NCBI GenBank assembly: GCA_002104905.1
Contig: MCFE01000151.1
Span: 62,001-126,000 of the forward strand
DNA: 64,000 nucleotides
Direction of reading: 5' to 3'
From: Basidiobolus meristosporus CBS 931.73
Lineage: Eukaryota; Basidiobolomycota; Basidiobolomycetes; Basidiobolales; Basidiobolaceae
Below, one piece after another: positions 58,022 through 64,000 of this stretch. The translations under genes and the position numbers were made by a program. Numbering within the stretch: the first letter of the stretch is position 1; each line of letters starts with the position of its first letter. The notes beneath the pieces were generated by a model, which was given only the letters and a program-made list of their open reading frames with translations, did not search any database and was not told where the DNA came from.

Positions 58022-60436
58022 ATGAATAGCAGTAGTGCGTTTTCTACCAACATGTTACGTCTAATCTCAACCTCGGGAAACATCCGCAGAGTTCCCACTC
58101 TGCTTCGTAATGCTAGAGGTACAGTCTACACTCCTTTGCCCATAATTCACTCAATCTCTCCAGTTGTTCTCTATACATATATAAGTAGACACGTGATGTC
58201 TTTGTGAGCATACAATGTTGTGTTGCTGGAGTTCAGAACTAGCCATAATACTTGACTGCCTTCATGTGTGCCTCAATGTTCAACTCCGCAATGTTTGCTA
58301 ACTTCCTGACTCTTTCTAGCCTCTCGGTGTTTCGGTTCTACTGCTGCCCGTAAAGAAGAAATCGAATTATTCATTGATGGTAAGCCAGTGAAGATTGAGC
58401 AAGGAGCTGCTCTTATTCAAGCCTGTGAAAAGGCTGGTGTGGACATTCCCAGATTCTGCTACCATGAGCGTTTGTCTGTTGCTGGTAATTGCAGAATGTG
58501 TCTCGTCGAATTGGAGAAGTCCCCCAAGCCAGTTGCTTCTTGCGCCATGCCAGCTATGCCAGGCATGAAGATTCGCACCAATACCCCGCTCGTCAAAAAA
58601 GCTCGCGAAGGTGTCATGGAATTCTTATTGGCAAATCACCCACTCGATTGCCCTATTTGTGACCAAGGTGGTGAGTGTGATTTACAAGACCAGTCCGTTC
58701 GTTACGGATCCGATCGCAGTCGCTTCTCTGAAATCGTTGGTAAGCGGGCCGTGGAAGACAAAAACCTTGGCCCCCTCGTCAAAACATCTATGAATCGTTG
58801 CATCCAATGTACTCGTTGTGTTCGCTTTGCTAACGAAGTCGCGGGGGTTCCTGAGCTTGGAACCTCTGGCAGAGGAAACGATATGCAGATTGGTACATAT
58901 GTTGAGCAGGCTATCAACTCTGAGATGTCTGGTAATTTGGTCGACCTTTGCCCGGTTGGTGCCTTGACTTCTAAGCCATATGCGTTCACATCTCGCCCTT
59001 GGGAGCTCAAGAAGACAGAATCAATTGACGTGCTTGACGCTGTCGGTAGTAATATTCGTATTGATTCACGCGGAGTTGAGGTCATGAGGGTTTTGCCTCG
59101 TTTGAACGAAGAAATCAACGAAGAATGGATATCCGATAAGACCAGATTCGCTTGCGACGGCCTCAAGAGACAGCGCCTTACTACGCCTTTGATCCGACAA
59201 GGAGACAGCTTTGTTGCTGCCTCATGGGCTGAGGCATTGGGCGATGTAGCTGATAAACTTCGACAGACTCAGCCCGGTGAGTTGAAGGCAGTGGCTGGTC
59301 AATTAGCTGATACCGAAAGTATGGTGGCCTTAAAAGACCTCTTCAACCGCCTGGGATCAGAAAATCTGACCATCGACAGTCCGTTGGACGGCAACACCCC
59401 CGCCCACGGAGTAGACATTCGTTCCAATTACCTATTTAACTCCACCCTTGCTGGTGTAGACGAGGCAGATGTTGTGCTTCTAGTGGGCACTAATCCACGC
59501 CACGAGGCACCAACACTCAACACTCGCCTTAGACGAAACTACCTTCACAACGGACTTGATATTGGTATCGTTGGCCAACCACATGATTTGACTTACGATT
59601 ACGATCATATTGGTGATAACGCTATTGCCATTGAAAAGCTTCTTTCAGGAGAACATCCGTTTGCCAAGCGACTTGCCGAGGCCAAAAAACCCATGATTAT
59701 TGTTGGTAGTGGTATTTCGGAGCACAAGGACGCCTCGGCCACCTTCAAATCACTGTCTCAGTTCGTTCAGAAGAACCAATCGAAGTTCTTCCAAGAGGGC
59801 TGGAACGGCTTCAATGTATTGCAACGTGCTGCCAGCAGAGCCGGTGCTTTCGACATAGGCTTCGTACCCCAAGCTGAGCCCACCCCTGCCAAGTTCGTCT
59901 ACCTCCTTGGAGCTGATGAAATCCAATCTTCAGATATTCCCAAGAATGCATTTGTTGTCTACCAGGGCCACCATGGAGACGCAGGTGCTCACCTTGCTGA
60001 CGTGATTCTTCCCGGTGCCGCATACACCGAGAAGACCGCTACCTACATCAACACCGAAGGCAGAGCCCAGCTGACCAGAGCAGCTGTCTCTCCTCCATCC
60101 GGAGCTCGTGAGGATTGGAAGATTATCCGCGCCCTTTCCGAGGTTGCTGGCGCCACCCTTCCATATGATGATGTCACCACATTGCGTGAGCGTATGGGGG
60201 ATATTGCCCCCCACCTTGTGCGCTACGAGTCCGTAGAGCCCACATCGCAGGCCAACCTGGGCTTAGACCAGCTCACAAAACTTCAGGCCTCCGTCAAAGG
60301 AGACACCTTCACCACTGTGATCAAAGACTTCTACATGACCGATGCTATCAGTAGAGCATCTTCCACTATGGCCAAGTGCTCAGCTGCTTTCTCTCGCAAC
60401 TCCGGCCAGGAGCCTCTGAAAGTTTCCCACGCCTAG
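58022..60436 (+). CDS. NADH:ubiquinone oxidoreductase 75/78-kDa Fe–S subunit (NDUFS1/NuoG homologue), 2 exons, 737 aa
   Basis: Exons 58022–58118 and 58320–60436 join in phase 1 around a 201-bp intron with GCTAAC branch site and TTTCTAG acceptor. The total of 2,214 nt is in frame. The N-terminal 40 residues are rich in Arg and Ser with no acid ([20 protein letters not shown]), a mitochondrial targeting signal. A second in-frame ATG, codon 11, could be the true start. Iron–sulphur ligands are all present: Cys79, 90, 93, 107 (2Fe–2S); His139, Cys143, 146, 152 (N5); Cys193, 196, 199, 243 (N4). The rest is the molybdopterin-oxidoreductase-like domain, inactive in complex I. Length matches the family (human 727). 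It carries electrons through the peripheral arm in the mitochondrial matrix. The neighbour downstream is a complex I assembly factor. Confidence 0.97.
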
Positions 60437-60836
60437 GTGCTTCACGTTTGACCAGCAAGTTCCCTCTCCTAGCCAGACATTCACACCAATTCTCTACCAG
60501 AAACACATCATCTACACCCCCGCGGTATTTGGTCACGTAGTCTCATTAAGCTCAATTATTTGAGAATGTAAATGATTAACTGAATCCTCCACAAGACAAC
60601 AAGTGCTTTATTTACCATTAAACTTGTGATGAAAATCAGACATTCCCCATGAAAGCCCTTTTGAGCCTTCATCGTTTTGTCGTCGAGTAATAGCACATTA
60701 GCAGGCGGGGGATGATCTAATGGGTGATGAATCAGGCTCAACAATGTAAATCCCCGATCGATTCTCCATTTAAAATAAACCTTATTCCGTGTGCAAACGG
60801 CAAAGTTCTTTTCATTTAGCACGTCCCTCTTCCCTG
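60437..60836. other. Short intergenic region between two complex I genes
   Basis: 400 bp with the 3' end of the 75-kDa gene and the promoter of the CIA30 gene. No further gene is seen. The minus-strand frame across 60556–60867 is a chance frame without domain features. Confidence 0.5.
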
Positions 60837-61606
60837 ATGTTTCGTACCATCGCTGTAATAGGTGCATGTACGGTGGCTACAGCGGCATATTATGCGTCAC
60901 AGCTGATGAGATATAGTTCAGAAGAGGAGAAGAAGGTAGTTTAGCTTCCACATTTCCAACGCAGCCTAGCCCAGGTTTACGAACTCAACTTTTCAGAGGT
61001 CCATCTTTGGGAAAAGCATAAACTGGAAGAGCCTGGCCTTCACTGCTGTGGATGATAGGTATTTTCTCTCCTGATTCGATTCACTGGCAACCACCAGCTT
61101 TGCGCTAATACCTGTACTGAAGAGTTCGCGGAGGCCGGAGCCAGAGCCATTTAACGGTTAATAGGGAAGGAACTGCAGCCGTCTTTCACGGTCATCTAGA
61201 CTACACCGCACTAGGTGGAGCGGGATTTGCTTCACAATTCTATTCCAAACCAGGGAGCCCTTATAACTTGAGGGAGTTTCAGGGACTTTGTATTGAAACT
61301 GAGGATGGTGATGGCAAAACGTATGCTATCAATCTGAAGACCGAGCATTCCCCCAAGAGACCTGACAATAGAAATGCTAGCGTTGTCGAATATAAGTATT
61401 TATTCACCCCAGGACCCGAACGCCAAACGTTCTTCGCTCCCTTCGAGGAATTCAAGCCATACTATCGTGGTAGAATGCTGGACGAAGACCGACTGGTTGA
61501 TAAGAGTGATATCAAGTCTGTTAGTTTGATGGCTTCTTCTTTTTTTGCCAAGCAAGGGGGAGATTTTTCGGTCACATTTGTCAGCGTAAGCGCTTATAAA
61601 AATTAA
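60837..61606 (+). CDS. CIA30-family complex I intermediate-associated protein (NDUFAF1-like), 3 exons, 214 aa
   Basis: My exon model: 60837–60935, 60997–61058, 61123–61606. The introns are 61 and 64 bp with GT...AG borders, and the 645 nt are in frame. The protein starts MFRTIAVIGACTVATAAYY, a hydrophobic and basic start suited to mitochondrial import. The CIA30 fold follows: SINWKSLAFTAVDDRVRGG, HGHLDYTALGGAGFASQF, LREFQGLCIETEDGDGK, FFAPFEEFKPYYRGR, DIKSVSLMASSFFAKQGGDF. The family binds membrane-arm intermediates during complex I assembly in the inner membrane. A GTAAGC at 61586 could be a donor, but reading through gives the family-typical end GGDFSVTFVSVSAYKN. The first donor (GTAGTT) is weak, so the first junction is the least certain. 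Confidence 0.88.
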
Positions 61607-61748
61607 CCTTACTTCGCTCAGGATTCGGATATCTTGGATTCAAAGATGGAATAGAACATTGGTTAGTGTCAAACTCTGGCAAGTAACCATTACTTGCAGT
61701 AACATGTTTCGAATGACTGGTTGATGTGGCACTCATGCACAAAACACA

Positions 61749-62239
61749 GCCCTCCAGCATCTATCACGAGATGTGGAGTATGCAAACCCAACTCCAAACT
61801 GGCAAGTTTTGGCTGATAGAATCTTCAATGGTCCAAAACCAGGCACTAATATCAATCACCCATCTATTGATGAGACTGTGAGCTATTGAGTAAATCAGCA
61901 GAATCATACCTATTTCATCTGGATGACCAACCTGGCCTTCCACCCACCTCTATAAATCAGCGCACCACTGCCTGTGGTCATGAATGTGTATTTTATGCAC
62001 CAGTACATAGCATTGACGCTCACCAACGTGCATCCCAAGCTAGCCTCGATGATTCGATCTCGTAATTGGAATGCACTCAAGCTTTGGCTGATCAAGTCTA
62101 GGGAGCGATATACCCACTGGTCAGGTTCTTCGTGGAAATGCTTTCATTGGCTGGTCATCATATTGCAGCCAGTGCCTGTCTACTGATCTACGTTATCTTA
62201 GCACAACCAAGACTTAAACACATGCGCAACAGCACATGA
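61749..62239 (+). pseudogene. Unrecognised coding region, multi-exon or broken by a frameshift
   Basis: Two open segments look like one protein. The first (61749–61889) reads HLSRDVEYANPTPNWQVLAD, IFNGPKPGTNINHPSIDETV, then meets TGA. The next frame continues the sense from 61880 (ELLSKSAESYLFHLDDQPGL, then to TAA at 62063). A one-base loss near 61879 would explain this. A GTAATT donor at 62062 and a CTAG acceptor at 62098–62101 suggest an intron, after which one frame reads GAIYPLVRFFVEMLSLAGHH and a hydrophobic segment to a stop at 62237–62239, but the phases do not agree. I do not recognise the family. It could be a real gene with an assembly error or a recent pseudogene. Confidence 0.35.
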
Positions 62240-63173
62240 GCGTTCAAGCACCTGAGGTAAATGGCGGTATCACTCAGGATCAGGTGATGCTGTCACCTTC
62301 AACCCGAGGACTGACAAACGTAATGGGCGGTGGGCCAATAGATAGCCAACAATGCTGTGCTCACAAATAATGGGATCTACTTGAAGTCTTGTGCAAGCTT
62401 GAGCATAGATAACTCTCGAACTAACGCAGTGAAAACCCTAAAATCCGATTCTGAGCCAACAGATCAACTGGCCGGGATAGCTATCCCTTACTCGCTGTTA
62501 TTGACCACACAGCCTATGCTGGGATAAATAGAGTGATTTTGCACTACATTAATTATCTGGTTATATTAGGAACCTTGATTGTTCCCGTTCAGGTTCTGGA
62601 GACGACTGTTGATTCGTTCAAATATACTAGTTTATATTTCAGTAGTCACTAACAACTAGAGTGATCACTGAGCTTTGTTTGAATAATGCTAATAGGAAAT
62701 TTTATTTCGTGCCATATTCATGTATGCTCATGGGTTTGGATGTCATTACCAGATTTTAATAATCACCAAGATTTTCCATCTCTTGTGTTGGCGGATTCTC
62801 CCCTTTCTTGTCTTTCTTTCACCTACAATAGTTCACCCATTTTTACGGCTTTGTATTTTCCAGCTAATATTTCTCTGTGCGCTTCAACATTAAGTTTGCA
62901 CCAGTCCACTAGCAGCGATTGTTATTTTTCTATAGAAGGCCTTGTTCACTATTCGAGGCAGAGAGGCAGTACATCTACGAGTCAAACCTGAACTCACGCT
63001 AGTTTTCGATATCTGGAGACGAAGGTATTTTACTTTCTCAGGCACCTCAGCTATTTCTACGTTGGCTCTCATTTGAGTAGTTGCCCTGAAAGTTCCTTCC
63101 CTGATAAACAATAACCTGGAGAGTCTTCCACTTACAGACCTCTTATCTCATACCTGGGGTTAATTTACCAACC
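62240..63173. other. Upstream region of the phosphatase gene
   Basis: No gene is recognised. From about 62690 to 63170 the strand is rich in T and C (TTTCCATCTC, CCCCTTTCTTGTCTTTC), typical of a long fungal 5' untranslated leader and promoter. Confidence 0.5.
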
Positions 63174-64000
63174 ATGGGAAATCACTCATCGAAAAAATCA
63201 AAGAGCTCTCCTGAAGGCGATACCACAGTAGTAAAAGGTCGAAGGGGTTCTCTCCCGTTCATTGATATTCTGAACAATAATGGCAACGGTGAAGCTGGTG
63301 AAGAGGAAGAGCAAGGTCAGGAAAACCCGGACTCGATTCTTTTGCGTCCAGGAGGTTCACAAAACAACACTGAGCTTGGTGTAGACGCCATCATCGCACC
63401 AACCATAACCTCGGTCATATCAACACATGGTCGTATGGGAAGTGACAAGTTGAAAGCTTTGAACATCGATGATATAATACTTCGTTTACTTGAAGCAGGG
63501 TATTCTGGCAAGGTCACTAAGACCCCATGCTTGAAAAATACGGAGATCGTTGCGGTGTGCGAGGCAGCTCGTGAGGTGTTTTTGTCCCAGCCTTCACTTG
63601 TCGAGTTATCGCCACCGATAAAGATTGCCGGAGATATCCATGGGCAATTCACCGATCTTCTCCGCCTTTTTGATATGTGCGGCTTCCCGCCAAATGCCAA
63701 TTTTCTTTTCTTGGGAGACTATGTCGATCGCGGACGCCAAAGTTTGGAAACCATCCTGCTTTTATTATGTTACAAGATTAAATACCCGGAAAATTTCTTC
63801 CTATTGAGAGGGAACCACGAATGTGCCAACGTTACTAGAGGTAATATTAGGATTGTTCGATATCACCAGTTGTCACACCACACCAATGGCTAACCATTTT
63901 CTTACGAACAGTGTACGGGTTCTATGACGAATGTAAAAGGAGATGTAACATCAAGATCTGGAAGACCTTCATCAATGTTTTTGACACTCTTCCAATCGCA
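63174..64000 (+). CDS. Ppz-like serine/threonine protein phosphatase (PP1-related), first two exons; 3' end outside window
   Basis: Exons 63174–63840 and 63912–64000 are joined across a 71-bp intron (GTAATA...CTAAC...ACAG), phase 1. The start [10 protein letters not shown] is a myristoylation signal like that of yeast Ppz1. A short, low-complexity, Ser- and Glu-rich N terminus (about 95 residues) precedes the catalytic domain, which has the metal-binding motifs GDIHGQ (153–158), GDYVDRG (181–187) and LRGNHE (211–216). The segment [20 protein letters not shown] with ANVTR, rather than the ASINR of PP1, favours the Ppz group. Ppz enzymes act at the plasma membrane on cation homeostasis and cell-wall integrity. 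The N terminus is far shorter than in yeast Ppz1. Confidence 0.93.

Noticed and set aside
58702-59166. 154-codon minus-strand frame inside the complex I gene
   Set aside because: It is antisense shadow of a strongly conserved coding sequence.
61586-61630. A third intron at GTAAGC in the CIA30 gene
   Set aside because: Splicing to CTCAG gives a short odd tail (DSDILDSKME), whereas reading through gives a family-typical C terminus and stop.

Overview
The window is a piece of a fungal nuclear chromosome. Host genes carry short GT–AG introns (47–201 bp) with CTAAC/CTAAT-like branch sites, mitochondrial complex I is present, and there is a Ppz-type phosphatase, a class known only from fungi. The phylum cannot be fixed from the sequence. 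Host genes end in TAA, TAG or TGA, so TGA is a normal stop here.

Positions 1 to about 43,000 are a graveyard of nested transposable elements. I recognise: copia family A (intact pol 3' end at 1–1242 plus LTR; a degenerate copy at 5.6–8.8 kb; a solo LTR at 8,990); copia family B (decayed copies at 1.6–4.9, 8.8–12.8, 12.9–14.5, 33.0–33.8, 41.2–42.7 and 50.2–54.2 kb), with a primer site matching the anticodon arm of initiator tRNA-Met; gypsy family G1, a nearly complete young element at 33,946–41,150 with 1,096-bp LTRs and four further solo LTRs; gypsy family G2 (integrase remnant at 16.3–17.9 kb); a CACTA/Tnp2-type DNA transposon (23.2–26.2 kb plus fragments); a 734-bp foldback element inside a G1 LTR; and two repeat families I cannot name, D (a coding repeat in at least three copies plus a fragment) and E (a short repeat with inverted ends).

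From about 43 kb the sequence changes to mostly single-copy DNA. A C2H2 zinc-finger regulator (45.4–46.7 kb) sits in an island between TE blocks. After the last copia-B copy comes a gene-dense stretch: a seven-exon glycerol-3-phosphate acyltransferase-like gene (minus, 54,991–56,857), the complex I 75/78-kDa subunit (58,022–60,436), a CIA30 complex I assembly factor (60,837–61,606), an unrecognised interrupted coding region (61.7–62.2 kb), and the first two exons of a Ppz-like protein phosphatase running off the right edge.

The host genes suggest local linkage of complex I functions: a catalytic-arm subunit and an assembly factor lie 400 bp apart on one strand. The repeat half records layered insertions. 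G1 LTRs cut copies of D, CACTA and other repeats, while copia A and its LTRs cut copia B. The young G1 copy is already decaying, largely by changes at CpG.
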